DNA of 14,727 nucleotides from NCBI GenBank assembly GCA_963582345.1, contig CAUZSN010000074.1, positions 1 to 14,727 on the forward strand, written 5' to 3'. Origin of the DNA: CAUZSN01 sp963582345 (GTDB taxonomy: Bacteria; Planctomycetota; Planctomycetia; Planctomycetales; Planctomycetaceae). Under the pieces are notes generated by a model. The model had not been told where the DNA came from. It saw nothing but the letters and a program-made list of their open reading frames with translations, and made no database searches. This document shows positions 1 to 8,167 of this stretch, piece by piece (the first letter of the stretch is position 1; each line of letters starts with the position of its first letter). The position numbers and the translations under genes were made by a program.

Positions 1-2
1 AT

Positions 3-452
3 TGTCCAGCGGACGTACAAATTGTGACCGGAGATGCACGCATTTCTTTGGAGCAACAATCTCATCAGCAATTCGATGTTCTGATCCTTGACGCCTTTTC
101 TAGCGATTCGATTCCCGTTCACCTGTTAACCAAAGAAGCCATCGAAGTTTATCTCAGCCATTTGCAGGAAGACGGGATTTTGGCCGTGCATACTTCGAAC
201 CAGCATCTTGATCTTCAACCGGTAATCGTTGGCTTGGCTGCGCACGCGAATCTCTACTCGGTTGCCGTAAATTCAAGAGGAAACAAACGTCAAGGGACAA
301 GCGATTCACGATGGAACCTATTGTCGCGGCAGAAAACCAGCCTCGCGATCGACGCCCTCCGGCCTGTTGAGGTGCCGCTAGCGACAAGCGGGATTCTATG
401 GACGGACACGCGCAGTAACATTTTTCAGATTCTCAGGTTTTGGCGCGAGTAA
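3..452 (+). CDS. Spermidine synthase-like protein, C-terminal part (5' end outside window)
   Basis: The reading frame is open from the first bases of the window, so the gene begins upstream; a GTG at 24 is internal and not a likely start. The fragment reads CPADVQIVTGDAR, then FDVLILDAFSSDSIPVHLLT. This is the Rossmann-fold methyltransferase core of the spermidine synthase family: the GDAR turn, then the acidic strand-4 region. It ends with LWTDTRSNIFQIL, close to the WTDDYSN-type ending I know from the fused membrane/spermidine-synthase-like proteins of planctomycetes. In that family the missing N-terminus is often a multi-pass membrane domain. True aminopropyltransferase activity is uncertain, because many such proteins are only synthase-like. 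The family call is good; the substrate is unknown. Confidence 0.75.
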   Translation, partial: CPADVQIVTGDARISLEQQSHQQFDVLILDAFSSDSIPVHLLTKEAIEVYLSHLQEDGILAVHTSNQHLDLQPVIVGLAAHANLYSVAVNSRGNKRQGTSDSRWNLLSRQKTSLAIDALRPVEVPLATSGILWTDTRSNIFQILRFWRE

Positions 453-456
453 CACC

Positions 457-588
457 TTGAGTGTGCTGATTAAAGCGAATTTAGGCGAAACTGAATTTAT
501 TCGCGCTGAATCAAACTCCGTCAGTCTCGAGTCGACCGAGTTGGTGCGAGAGTTTATCCAAAACGCGAAAGTGGTGATCTTCGAGTAA
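457..588 (+). CDS. Possible small hypothetical protein (about 41-43 aa)
   Basis: A short open frame starts five bases after the preceding stop, with TTG at 457 or GTG at 463, and ends at TAA 586-588. It encodes roughly VLIKANLGETEFIRAES followed by a short acidic helix-like tail ending VVIFE. No Shine-Dalgarno sequence is visible and I recognise no family. The frame is open further upstream inside the previous gene, so openness alone is weak evidence. The codons are unremarkable and would suit a gene. It could be a real small protein, a remnant, or chance. Confidence 0.2.
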   Translation: MSVLIKANLGETEFIRAESNSVSLESTELVREFIQNAKVVIFE

Positions 589-656
589 ATCGCATGATTC
601 CGAATATCATCTCAAAGAATTCTGTTTAAAATCGTATCACGTCTGGTTAACAGAAG

Positions 657-3005
657 ATGCGGCCTATTTGCTGTCAGGCGCGCCAGACTAGAACGGATGA
701 TCTCTTGAGTAAGCCAACTCAGAAGAGTTTATTCGAATCGGAAGCACGGTCTCCGGAACCAGCCCCGTGGGAACGCGCGGCCGAGACGGATCGGCTGACG
801 GCACAGGTCGTCTTTAATCGGCCGTTGGACATAACGTTTGATTATCTGGTTCCGGATGAGTTGCGTCCAGTCATGGCTCCTGGTCAGCGCGTGAGAGCGC
901 CCTTTGGACAGGGCGACCAATTGACGGTCGGTTATTGTGTCGGGCTCGAAGCGTCAACGCCAACGTCACGGCGACTGAAGACGATCCATTCTATCTTGGA
1001 CCGCGAACCGCTACTGTCGTCGAACATGCTGGAACTGACCGCGTGGATCGCCGATCGGTATTTGTGTGGATGGGGGCAGGTCCTAGACATCGCCATTCCC
1101 GCTGGAGTCAAGCGGCGAGCGGGCACACGGCTCATCACATTTGTCCGACCGGCTGTCGATGTTCATGCTGTTCTGATCGGCATGAAACTGCCAAAAAAAC
1201 AACAAGCCGTGATGGAGTTACTGTGTTCGACTGGTGAACTAATACGACTCGATCAACTGACTGAAACCGTCGGCTGTGGCACTGCACCGATTAATGCGCT
1301 CAAACAAAAGGGATTGATTCAAACGGTTCGACGGCGTACCAGTTGTTCTAACGCGGAAGTTGGTCAAGTGACCGTCGAGTCCGATCTGCAATTGAATAGG
1401 GACCAGCAAATCGCGCTCGACTCGATTCTAACTGCCATCCAATCGGGACAACACCAGACGCTGCTGTTACATGGGGTCACGGGTAGCGGCAAGACGGAAG
1501 TTTACATTCAGGCGATCCGTGAAGTCGTCAGCTACGGACGTCAGGCAATCGTTTTGGTCCCGGAAATCAGTTTGACGCCTCAAACGACCCGCCGTTTTCG
1601 TAGCCGTTTCGAGTCGGTCGCAGTCCTACACAGCCACCTAAGCAATTCCGAGCGTCACTGGCATTGGCAACAAATCGCACAGGGCGGGGTACAGGTCGTG
1701 GTTGGTGCACGCAGCGCCGTGTTTGCTCCGACGTCGCATCTGGGCCTCATTGTAATCGACGAAGAACACGAGACGACGTTCAAGCAAGAAACGACACCAC
1801 GTTACCATGCGCGCGAAGTCGCTCGGCAGCGCGCCCAGATCGAGAACATTCCGTTGGTTCTAGGATCAGCCACGCCGACTTTGGAGTCATGGTTGCGCGT
1901 CCAGCAATGCCAAGATCAGTTGTTGTCGTTGCCGAAACGAGTGGAACAAAGGCCGCTGCCACCAGTCAGTATTGTGGACGTTCGCAACGACGGCCACTGT
2001 CGGCGGGGAGGTGCTATCGGGTTGGCTTTGCACACGGCAATGCGCATGGCGTTGGATGACGGCGGGCAGATTATTCTATTTTTGAACCTTCGTGGGTTTT
2101 CTCCGACTGTTTGGTGCAGGTTCTGCGGACAAGGAGCCAAGTGTCCGGAGTGCGACATTACGTTGACCTTTCACAAAGATCGACAGGTCGTCCTTTGTCA
2201 CTTTTGCGATTACCAGTCAGATCCACCAAGCCAATGCCCAGCGTGCGGACAACCCGGCGTGCTCTATTTGGGAATTGGCACGCAACGTTTGGAAAAAGAG
2301 GTGCAAGCCAGTTTTCCCAATCACAGATGTCTTCGGATGGATAGCGATACAATGCGTCAGCCCGGCAGCCACGACAAAGCACTGGAATCATTCCGCCACG
2401 GCGACGTCAGCATTCTGCTTGGCACACAAATGATTGCCAAAGGTTTGGATTTTCCAAATGTCACTCTAGTCGGCGTGATTAACGCCGACGTACTGCTCCA
2501 CCAACCCGATTTGCGTGCGGCAGAGCGGACCTTTCAGCTGATTGCTCAGGTGGCAGGTCGAACAGGGCGCGGTACACGTGGGGGCCGAGTGATCGTGCAG
2601 ACCGCTTGTCCAAGCGAGCCAGCTATAATTCTCGCTGCCAAACACGATTATGACGGATTTGCGAATTGGGAAATGGAGAATCGCCGTGCTGTGTCGGCTC
2701 CGCCATTCCAGCATCTTACGCGCGTGATCCTGCGAGGGACAGACGAACAACAAGTCAAGAGCGACGCTCTGAAAATGGCCGAAGTGCTACGGAAAACTGC
2801 TGAGGCAGGCGGAGCACCGGTCAGGATTCTTGGGCCTGCGCCTGCTCCGGTCATCAAGAAAAAGAATAAATACCGTTATCATTTCCAGTTAACAGCTGAA
2901 TGCTTCCAGGACATCCAGCAGCTTTGGCGTCAGGTTCTAGATCAAGTGCCTCGCTCGCGGGAAGTAGAGAATGTGGTCGACGTCGATGCAATCAATTTGC
3001 GTTGA
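657..3005 (+). CDS. priA: Primosomal protein N' (PriA helicase)
   Basis: PriA is a superfamily 2 DNA helicase that recognises stalled or recombined forks and reloads the replisome. The 782 aa protein (usual length about 730) shows the expected order. The N-terminal DNA-binding domain covers about residues 48-235, beginning LTAQVVFNRPLDITFDYLVP. Walker A is GVTGSGKTE (273-281), motif II is DEEH (368-371) and motif III is GSATP (403-407). All eight zinc cysteines are present: C487, C490, C496, C499, C514, C517, C527 and C530. Motif VI is QVAGRTGRG (631-639). The C-terminal domain runs from about 680 to the end. The first 47 residues form an extension. A TTG at 705 would give a protein starting MSKPTQKSLFESEA, which resembles planctomycete PriA N-termini as I remember them. 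Neither start has a good ribosome site. Family certain, start uncertain. Confidence 0.96.
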   Translation: MRPICCQARQTRTDDLLSKPTQKSLFESEARSPEPAPWERAAETDRLTAQVVFNRPLDITFDYLVPDELRPVMAPGQRVRAPFGQGDQLTVGYCVGLEASTPTSRRLKTIHSILDREPLLSSNMLELTAWIADRYLCGWGQVLDIAIPAGVKRRAGTRLITFVRPAVDVHAVLIGMKLPKKQQAVMELLCSTGELIRLDQLTETVGCGTAPINALKQKGLIQTVRRRTSCSNAEVGQVTVESDLQLNRDQQIALDSILTAIQSGQHQTLLLHGVTGSGKTEVYIQAIREVVSYGRQAIVLVPEISLTPQTTRRFRSRFESVAVLHSHLSNSERHWHWQQIAQGGVQVVVGARSAVFAPTSHLGLIVIDEEHETTFKQETTPRYHAREVARQRAQIENIPLVLGSATPTLESWLRVQQCQDQLLSLPKRVEQRPLPPVSIVDVRNDGHCRRGGAIGLALHTAMRMALDDGGQIILFLNLRGFSPTVWCRFCGQGAKCPECDITLTFHKDRQVVLCHFCDYQSDPPSQCPACGQPGVLYLGIGTQRLEKEVQASFPNHRCLRMDSDTMRQPGSHDKALESFRHGDVSILLGTQMIAKGLDFPNVTLVGVINADVLLHQPDLRAAERTFQLIAQVAGRTGRGTRGGRVIVQTACPSEPAIILAAKHDYDGFANWEMENRRAVSAPPFQHLTRVILRGTDEQQVKSDALKMAEVLRKTAEAGGAPVRILGPAPAPVIKKKNKYRYHFQLTAECFQDIQQLWRQVLDQVPRSREVENVVDVDAINLR

Positions 3006-3032
3006 CCTGGGTGGATCCCAATCGCTGGTAAA

Positions 3033-3062
3033 TAGACTGGAAGGTTCGGCAATCAATATAAT
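3033..3062 (+). promoter_or_regulatory. Candidate sigma-70-type promoter for the NfeD-family gene
   Basis: A TAGACT hexamer (3033-3038, four of six matches to TTGACA) is followed after 18 bases by a perfect TATAAT (3057-3062). Transcription would start near 3069 and leave a leader of about 68 bases before the ATG at 3137. It lies in the only gap between priA and the next gene, so the position is sensible. Promoter consensus is poorly established for planctomycetes, so this is a candidate only. Confidence 0.4.
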
Positions 3063-3136
3063 CTTTATCGAAGTGTGAATTAGCATCAGGTTTCAGATCC
3101 AAGTCAGACAGACAATTCCTATATTTGTCAGATTGA

Positions 3137-5425
3137 ATGGATGGCTCATCGATGATTTCTTGGAAAGACTGTAATCGACTGGCAACGGTGCTGATTCTGG
3201 CGTTGGTAGTCATCATCAGCAGGCCCGGCCTGGCCGTAGAGTATTTGGATTCCGAACCGAAAGCCGAAACAAAACGTCCCCCACTGGCGAAATTCATCAC
3301 AGTCCGTAGCCCCGTGGAAGATGTGATGTCCGGTAGAGTCAAAAATGTGGCCATTGCGTTGCAACATCAGGCGGTTCAAGAAAAACGACAGGCCATTTTG
3401 GTACTCGAGATCACGCCCGGTTCAAGCGAATTCCATCATATTCAAGGTTTAGCAAAGTTCTTGATCGACCCGAAACTTTCGAAAGTTATAACGGTCGCCT
3501 GGATTCAAGAAATCGTAATCGGCAATAACGTCGTACTGGCATTCGCGTGCAACGAAATCGTCATGCACGAAAATGCTCAGTTGGGCGACATTGGGCGCGG
3601 TGTGCCGCTAGATCCGGTCGACCGGCAATTTGTGATCAGCTTGGTCGACAATCGGCACAACATCAAAGTTAATCGGGCATTGGCGGTGGCGATGATGGAC
3701 GTGGATCGTACTATCTGGAAAGTCCAGTTCAATAAAGGTCCGTCGGGGCAAGAAATTTCGGTAACTCAAATTCTGACACAAAAAGAACTGGAAGAGTTAC
3801 AGAAGACCAATAAGGAGATCAAGGAGACTAGGATCATCAAGGAATCTGGAGAAATCGGCTTGTTCTCGGGACGAGGAGCTCGTGACGACGGTTACTTAGT
3901 GAAACAAACGGCTGAGTCGCGCACCGATTTAGCCGACTCGTACGGCATCTTGCACGAATCTCTGCGCGAGGACGCCACGGCTGGCGAAGCTTGGCGGGCT
4001 AAGCTGATCAAGATCAATGGCATGATTGAACCAATCCTGGAAGGGTTCGTGTTACGCGAGATCAAGCGTGCCATTGCAGAACGAGCAAACCTGTTGATCT
4101 TTGAGATCGATTCGCCCGGTGGCTTTTTGCGATCCAGTACAAACCTGGCTCATGCGATCGTCGATTTGGAATCCAAGAATATTCGTACTGTGGCCTATAT
4201 TCCTCGCGAAGCGATGAGTGGCGCGGCCATTATTGCGCTCGGCTGTGACGAAATCTATATGAAGCCCGACGCACAAATCGGCGATGCAGAACCAATCGAG
4301 ATGAAAGCGGGAGGACAATTCGAGCGTGCCCCGGAGAAAATTCTCGGCCCGCTCAGAGTGACTCTTAAGGATTTGGCCGAGAAAAAAGGGCGGCCTCCGG
4401 GACTAGCCGCAGCCATGGCGGATAAAGATCTGGAAGTCTTCCAAGTGCTTCATAAGAAAACTGGTCGCATCTCGTTCATGACTGACGACGAAATTCATAA
4501 ATCCAACGACGAGTGGATCAAGGGCCGGTTGGTCGTCGAGTCGCGAAAGGAAAATCTGCTGACGATCAACGGAAAAAACGCCCACGAGTTTAAACTGGCT
4601 GAACCGACGGTCGCAGATATGGAAGAACTGAAGCAAAGGCTGGGCATTTCCCCAGGCGTCGAGTTGGTAGCGGCACAACGAACTTGGGTCGACACGCTCG
4701 TATATTTGTTGAACACAAAAGTCGCCCTGTTTCTGCTGTTCTTGGTGGGGTCCGTGTGCATTTACCTGGAACTGTACACTATGACCGGCTTCTTTGGAAT
4801 TGGGTCGACACTTTGCTTTTCACTGTTTTTCTGGAGTCGCTTTCTTGGCGGCACAGCCGGTTGGTTGGAGGTTGTTCTGTTCCTGCTGGGCCTAGTATGC
4901 ATCGCTCTGGAGATTTTCGTAATCCCGGGTTTCGGTGTGTTCGGAGTTTCCGGGGGCTTTTTGGTCATGGTCTCGTTAATACTGGCAAGCCAGACATTTG
5001 TCGTTCCACAGTCGAGCGCGCAGATCAGCGAAATGGGTTGGACGATGGGGATTCTATGCGGCGCAATTGTGTCTGTCATCACGTTGGCAATTCTAACGAG
5101 TCGGTATTTTCCACAAATGCCTTTATTAAACCAAATGATTCTGGCGCCGCCTCAAGCACGTAATGTTTCGGACTCCGACGGCCCGCAATTGCGTCCCGAA
5201 TACTCGGAGGTTTCATCACGAACGAGTTTGATCGCGCAAGATTCCAGACTGGTCGGACAACAAGGGACAGTGCTGTCCGTATTGCGACCGGCCGGCAAGG
5301 CTCGAATTAATGACCAGTTTGTCGATGTGGTCAGCGAGGGTCCGTACATTCTTCAAGGATGCAGAATCGAAGTCGTTGCAGTCTCTGGAAACCGCGTTGT
5401 GGTTCGCGAGATCAATGGTGTCTGA
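3137..5425 (+). CDS. NfeD-family membrane-bound ClpP-class serine protease, tandem protease folds
   Basis: Long-form NfeD proteins join a SppA/ClpP-like serine protease to a membrane anchor and an OB-fold domain, and act in membrane protein quality control. Here a hydrophobic segment (about 16-29) looks like a signal peptide. Two protease-like folds follow. The first (about 50-285) has degenerate active-site positions (G129 where Ser is expected). The second (about 290-505) has DSPGG (325-329) and AMSGAA, with nucleophile S361 and probable general base K401. The 40-residue Ser-Lys gap matches the archaeal PH1510 dyad (Ser97/Lys138). About four or five membrane segments occupy 528-655, and a C-terminal OB-like domain covers about 703-760. 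The usual slipin/stomatin partner is not adjacent. ATG 3152 (residue 6) is an equally plausible start, as neither has a clear ribosome site. The next gene is rpsO, 196 bases on, so this is probably its own transcript. Confidence 0.88.
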   Translation: MDGSSMISWKDCNRLATVLILALVVIISRPGLAVEYLDSEPKAETKRPPLAKFITVRSPVEDVMSGRVKNVAIALQHQAVQEKRQAILVLEITPGSSEFHHIQGLAKFLIDPKLSKVITVAWIQEIVIGNNVVLAFACNEIVMHENAQLGDIGRGVPLDPVDRQFVISLVDNRHNIKVNRALAVAMMDVDRTIWKVQFNKGPSGQEISVTQILTQKELEELQKTNKEIKETRIIKESGEIGLFSGRGARDDGYLVKQTAESRTDLADSYGILHESLREDATAGEAWRAKLIKINGMIEPILEGFVLREIKRAIAERANLLIFEIDSPGGFLRSSTNLAHAIVDLESKNIRTVAYIPREAMSGAAIIALGCDEIYMKPDAQIGDAEPIEMKAGGQFERAPEKILGPLRVTLKDLAEKKGRPPGLAAAMADKDLEVFQVLHKKTGRISFMTDDEIHKSNDEWIKGRLVVESRKENLLTINGKNAHEFKLAEPTVADMEELKQRLGISPGVELVAAQRTWVDTLVYLLNTKVALFLLFLVGSVCIYLELYTMTGFFGIGSTLCFSLFFWSRFLGGTAGWLEVVLFLLGLVCIALEIFVIPGFGVFGVSGGFLVMVSLILASQTFVVPQSSAQISEMGWTMGILCGAIVSVITLAILTSRYFPQMPLLNQMILAPPQARNVSDSDGPQLRPEYSEVSSRTSLIAQDSRLVGQQGTVLSVLRPAGKARINDQFVDVVSEGPYILQGCRIEVVAVSGNRVVVREINGV

Positions 5426-5426
5426 C

Positions 5427-5467
5427 GGAACGGTCAGGCGGTGCAATGAGCACAAGTCGCCTGTTCC
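5427..5467 (+). terminator. Long imperfect hairpin just after the NfeD-family gene
   Basis: Two bases after the stop codon the sequence folds on itself. GGAA (5427-5430) pairs with TTCC (5464-5467), CAGGCG (5435-5440) with CGCCTG (5458-5463), and GTGC (5441-5444) with GCAC (5450-5453), closing an AATGA loop. There is a 3-base bulge on the 5' side and a 4-base bulge on the 3' side, 14 pairs in all. No T-run follows, so it is not a canonical intrinsic terminator. It may mark or protect the 3' end of the upstream message, or act in the rpsO leader. Confidence 0.45.
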
Positions 5468-5497
5468 TCCGTTTGACGTTGAATATTTCGTCGGTAT

Positions 5498-5506
5498 TGC
5501 TAGATT
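5498..5506 (+). promoter_or_regulatory. Candidate extended -10 promoter upstream of rpsO-pnp
   Basis: TGCTAGATT fits an extended -10 element (TG, one base, then a hexamer with four of six matches to TATAAT). A TTGACG at 5473-5478 would make a good -35 but sits 22 bases away, which is too far for normal spacing. A second -10-like TATAAC at 5585-5590 has no convincing -35. One of these probably drives rpsO, and I cannot decide which. Confidence 0.25.
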
Positions 5507-5621
5507 AGCTACCTAACGCGACGTTTCTGTGGGTGTTTCAGCCAAACGCATTCCATTTCCAGTCGTTGTGCCGGAAGTAATGCGTATAACCAGTAGTCAT
5601 CTAAGGGTTTAAGCCGCCGTC

Positions 5622-5891
5622 ATGTCCATTACCAAAGAACGGAAAACCCAACTGATTCAGGAATTCAGCCGGACAAAAACGGATACTGGTTCACCAGAGG
5701 TACAGATTGCCGTGCTGACTCACCGTATCCAAACTCTGACTGAGCATCTGAAGGAACATCAGAAGGATCATGCCAGCCGACGTGGGTTGTTAATGCTGGT
5801 CAGTCGCCGCAGGCGGTTATTGAACTACTTGAAAGGCGTCGGTTTTGATCGCTATCTCGATATCATCCAACGACTGTCGATTCGCAAGTAG
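5622..5891 (+). CDS. rpsO: 30S ribosomal protein S15
   Basis: S15 binds 16S rRNA early in assembly of the small-subunit platform and contacts the large subunit in a bridge. The 89 aa product has the family's usual length and its signatures: DTGSPEVQIAVLTHRI (21-36), then DHASRRGLLMLVSRRRRLLNYL (about 49-70), which includes the rRNA-binding helix-loop region. The start at ATG 5622 gives the standard MSITKERK N-terminus. There is no close Shine-Dalgarno site; AAGGG at 5603-5607 is 14 bases from the start. pnp follows after 40 bases in the widely conserved rpsO-pnp order. In several bacteria S15 represses its own translation by binding its leader RNA. The 196-base upstream gap leaves room for such a leader, but I could not identify the fold. 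Confidence 0.98.
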   Translation: MSITKERKTQLIQEFSRTKTDTGSPEVQIAVLTHRIQTLTEHLKEHQKDHASRRGLLMLVSRRRRLLNYLKGVGFDRYLDIIQRLSIRK

Positions 5892-5920
5892 GAGTCAACG
5901 GCCGGGAAATCAACATAGAT

Positions 5921-5925
5921 AAGGA
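5921..5925 (+). promoter_or_regulatory. Ribosome binding site of pnp (supports GTG start)
   Basis: AAGGA lies 6 bases before the GTG at 5932. It supports that non-ATG start for polynucleotide phosphorylase, whose sequence also begins at the expected family position (KVTVEREIGGRTLSL). Confidence 0.75.
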
Positions 5926-5931
5926 AACATT

Positions 5932-8055
5932 GTGAAAGTCACTGTCGAACGTGAAATTGGAGGACGAACGTTAAGTCTGAAAACGGGTGAATTGGCAAAA
6001 CAAGCCAGTGGAGCCGTTCTCGTACAATTTGCTGAAACTGTCGTACTTGTCGCTACGCAGACGGGACCTGCTCGAGAAGGAATTGATTTTTTTCCTTTGA
6101 CAGTTGATTACCGCGAACGCTTCGCGTCAGCGGGAAAATTTCCTGGAGGTTTTCTAAAACGGGAAGGCCGTCCCACAACACGCGAGATCTTGACCTGCCG
6201 TTTGACGGATCGGCCGATCCGTCCACTGTTTCCTGAGGGCTTCCGTGACGAAGTCCAGGTCCTGTCTAACGTGCTCGCTTACGACCGGGAACACGATCCG
6301 GACGTGCTGTCAATTATCGGGGCCAGCTCAGCGTTAAGTATCGCGGCAGTGCCTTTTCGCGGTCCGTTGGGGGCCATCCGGGTTGGCCTGATCGACGGGG
6401 CACTCACCGTGTATCCGACTGTATCCCAATTAGCCAACAGCCAATTAGACCTCGTCGTTGCCGGAAACAAAAAGTCAGTCCTGATGATCGAAGGCTTCGC
6501 CGACCAACTGTCGGACGACCAGATGGTGGATGCAATTTTGTTTGCTCAGCAGGAAATCGGTAAGATCTGTGAACTTCAGGAAGAATTTATCGACAAATGC
6601 GGCGTCGAAGCTACTGTGTTTCCCGAACAACCAGTAAACCCATTTTCGGAGCTGTTGCGGGAAGAGGCATACGGAAGTTTGCGTGAAGCAAAGTTGAACA
6701 CCAAGAAGCAGGAGCGTCACAATGGCACGGAAGGTGTCAAAGAAACGTTCATTCAAAGGCTATTTCCGGACGGCGCCGAGGAAACCCCTGCCGGTACAAC
6801 TCGGGCGCAGTTTAAAGAAGCCTTTTCCCAGCTTGAAAAACGCGTCGTTCGCGACCTGACTCTGGATGGCACTCGTTTGGATGGACGTAGCGCTGACCAA
6901 TTACGTTCAGTATCGTGCGAAGTCGGCTTGCTGCCGCGTGTGCACGGGTCGGCCGTTTTCACTAGAGGGGAAACTCAGTCATTGGCTACTGTGACGTTGG
7001 GCACAACTCGCGACACGCAACGAGTCGACGGGCCGGTCGAAGAGTACGAAAAACGTTTCATGCTGGATTACAATTTCCCGTCGTACTCTGTCGGGGAAGT
7101 GCGCCCCATTCGTGGTCCGGGCCGCCGCGAGATTGGTCACGGCGCGTTGGCCGAACGGTCGGTTCTACCGGTCCTGCCGTCGGCCGAAATTTTTCCGTAC
7201 ACAATCCGGGCGATTTCGGACATCTTGGAATCCAACGGCAGCAGTTCGATGGCCAGTGTCTGCAGCGCGACCCTCTCCATGATGGACGCGGGTGTCCCCA
7301 TTTCCCAACCCGTAGCTGGAATCTCGATCGGCCTAGTCAAGGAACACGATCGATACGTGTTGCTGACGGACATAATGGGCGACGAGGACCACTTCGGCGA
7401 TATGGATTTCAAAGTGGCCGGGACCGGCAAAGGGATCACTGGCATTCAACTCGATCTGAAAATTGATGGCATCGACGAGCGCATTATTTGCGAGACTCTT
7501 GGAAAGGCCCGCGAGGCGCGCCGAGAATTGTTGAAGTCTATGTTGACTGCCATTCCTCGGCCACGCGACGACATTTCAGAACATGCCCCTCTGTTGAAGC
7601 AAATCAAAATTGACCCCGAAAAAATTGGTATGTTAATCGGCCCGGGTGGCAAAACGATTCGAGCCATTCAGGAGGAAACCAACACACAAATCGACGTTCA
7701 GGAAGATGGCAAGGTCACCATCGCCTCGTCCTCTCGGTCGGGAGCCGAAGATTGTTTGGCACGCATCGAAGCGATGACCGAAGAGATTCGCGTCGGACGA
7801 GTGTACAACGGTACTGTATGTTCCGTAAAGGATTTCGGAGTATTCATCGAAATTGCTCCTGGCAAGGATGGCCTGTGTCACATTAGCGAGTTGTCGGATG
7901 GATTCGTGAAATCGGTGACAGACATTTGCCAAATCGGCGATAAAATTGATGTGAAGGTAATCGCCGTCGACGAGCAGAACCGTGTGAAATTGTCGCGCCG
8001 TGCGGTCCTGGCAGAGCAGGGGCCGTCCGATTTGTCCGACCCCGACAAATGCTAG
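5932..8055 (+). CDS. pnp: Polyribonucleotide nucleotidyltransferase (PNPase)
   Basis: PNPase is a ring-shaped trimer that degrades RNA 3' to 5' using phosphate and releases nucleoside diphosphates. It can run in reverse to add tails. At 707 aa it has normal length and all domains. RNase PH domain 1 (about 10-145) includes the RNA-contacting loop FLKREGRP (74-81). An alpha-helical linker spans about 240-310. RNase PH domain 2 (about 320-545) has the phosphate-binding SNGSSSMAS (434-442) and metal/catalytic D486, D492 and K494, the same numbering as in E. coli. The KH domain has the GPGG loop (570-573), and the S1 domain runs from about 618 to 690. The C-terminal tail is short, so no obvious RNase E-binding extension is seen. 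It is probably cotranscribed with rpsO 40 bases upstream. Start is GTG with a good ribosome site. Confidence 0.98.
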   Translation: MKVTVEREIGGRTLSLKTGELAKQASGAVLVQFAETVVLVATQTGPAREGIDFFPLTVDYRERFASAGKFPGGFLKREGRPTTREILTCRLTDRPIRPLFPEGFRDEVQVLSNVLAYDREHDPDVLSIIGASSALSIAAVPFRGPLGAIRVGLIDGALTVYPTVSQLANSQLDLVVAGNKKSVLMIEGFADQLSDDQMVDAILFAQQEIGKICELQEEFIDKCGVEATVFPEQPVNPFSELLREEAYGSLREAKLNTKKQERHNGTEGVKETFIQRLFPDGAEETPAGTTRAQFKEAFSQLEKRVVRDLTLDGTRLDGRSADQLRSVSCEVGLLPRVHGSAVFTRGETQSLATVTLGTTRDTQRVDGPVEEYEKRFMLDYNFPSYSVGEVRPIRGPGRREIGHGALAERSVLPVLPSAEIFPYTIRAISDILESNGSSSMASVCSATLSMMDAGVPISQPVAGISIGLVKEHDRYVLLTDIMGDEDHFGDMDFKVAGTGKGITGIQLDLKIDGIDERIICETLGKAREARRELLKSMLTAIPRPRDDISEHAPLLKQIKIDPEKIGMLIGPGGKTIRAIQEETNTQIDVQEDGKVTIASSSRSGAEDCLARIEAMTEEIRVGRVYNGTVCSVKDFGVFIEIAPGKDGLCHISELSDGFVKSVTDICQIGDKIDVKVIAVDEQNRVKLSRRAVLAEQGPSDLSDPDKC

Positions 8056-8167
8056 ATTGTCGAAGTGCATCGTCGCTGTGCGTGGCCAAACGGTCGCGGA
8101 ATGGCCCATGGACATGTCTTAACAGTGGTTCCTTTTTAGGACGCATGGGAAGGACTGACTGTTCATA

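Noticed and set aside
1664..2059. 131-codon plus-strand frame inside priA
   Set aside because: It is a frame-shifted shadow of the PriA helicase domain, rich in Arg, Thr and Gly with no recognisable motif.
3006..3024. TGGG/CCCA inverted repeat after the priA stop as a terminator
   Set aside because: The stem is only four pairs and no T-run follows.
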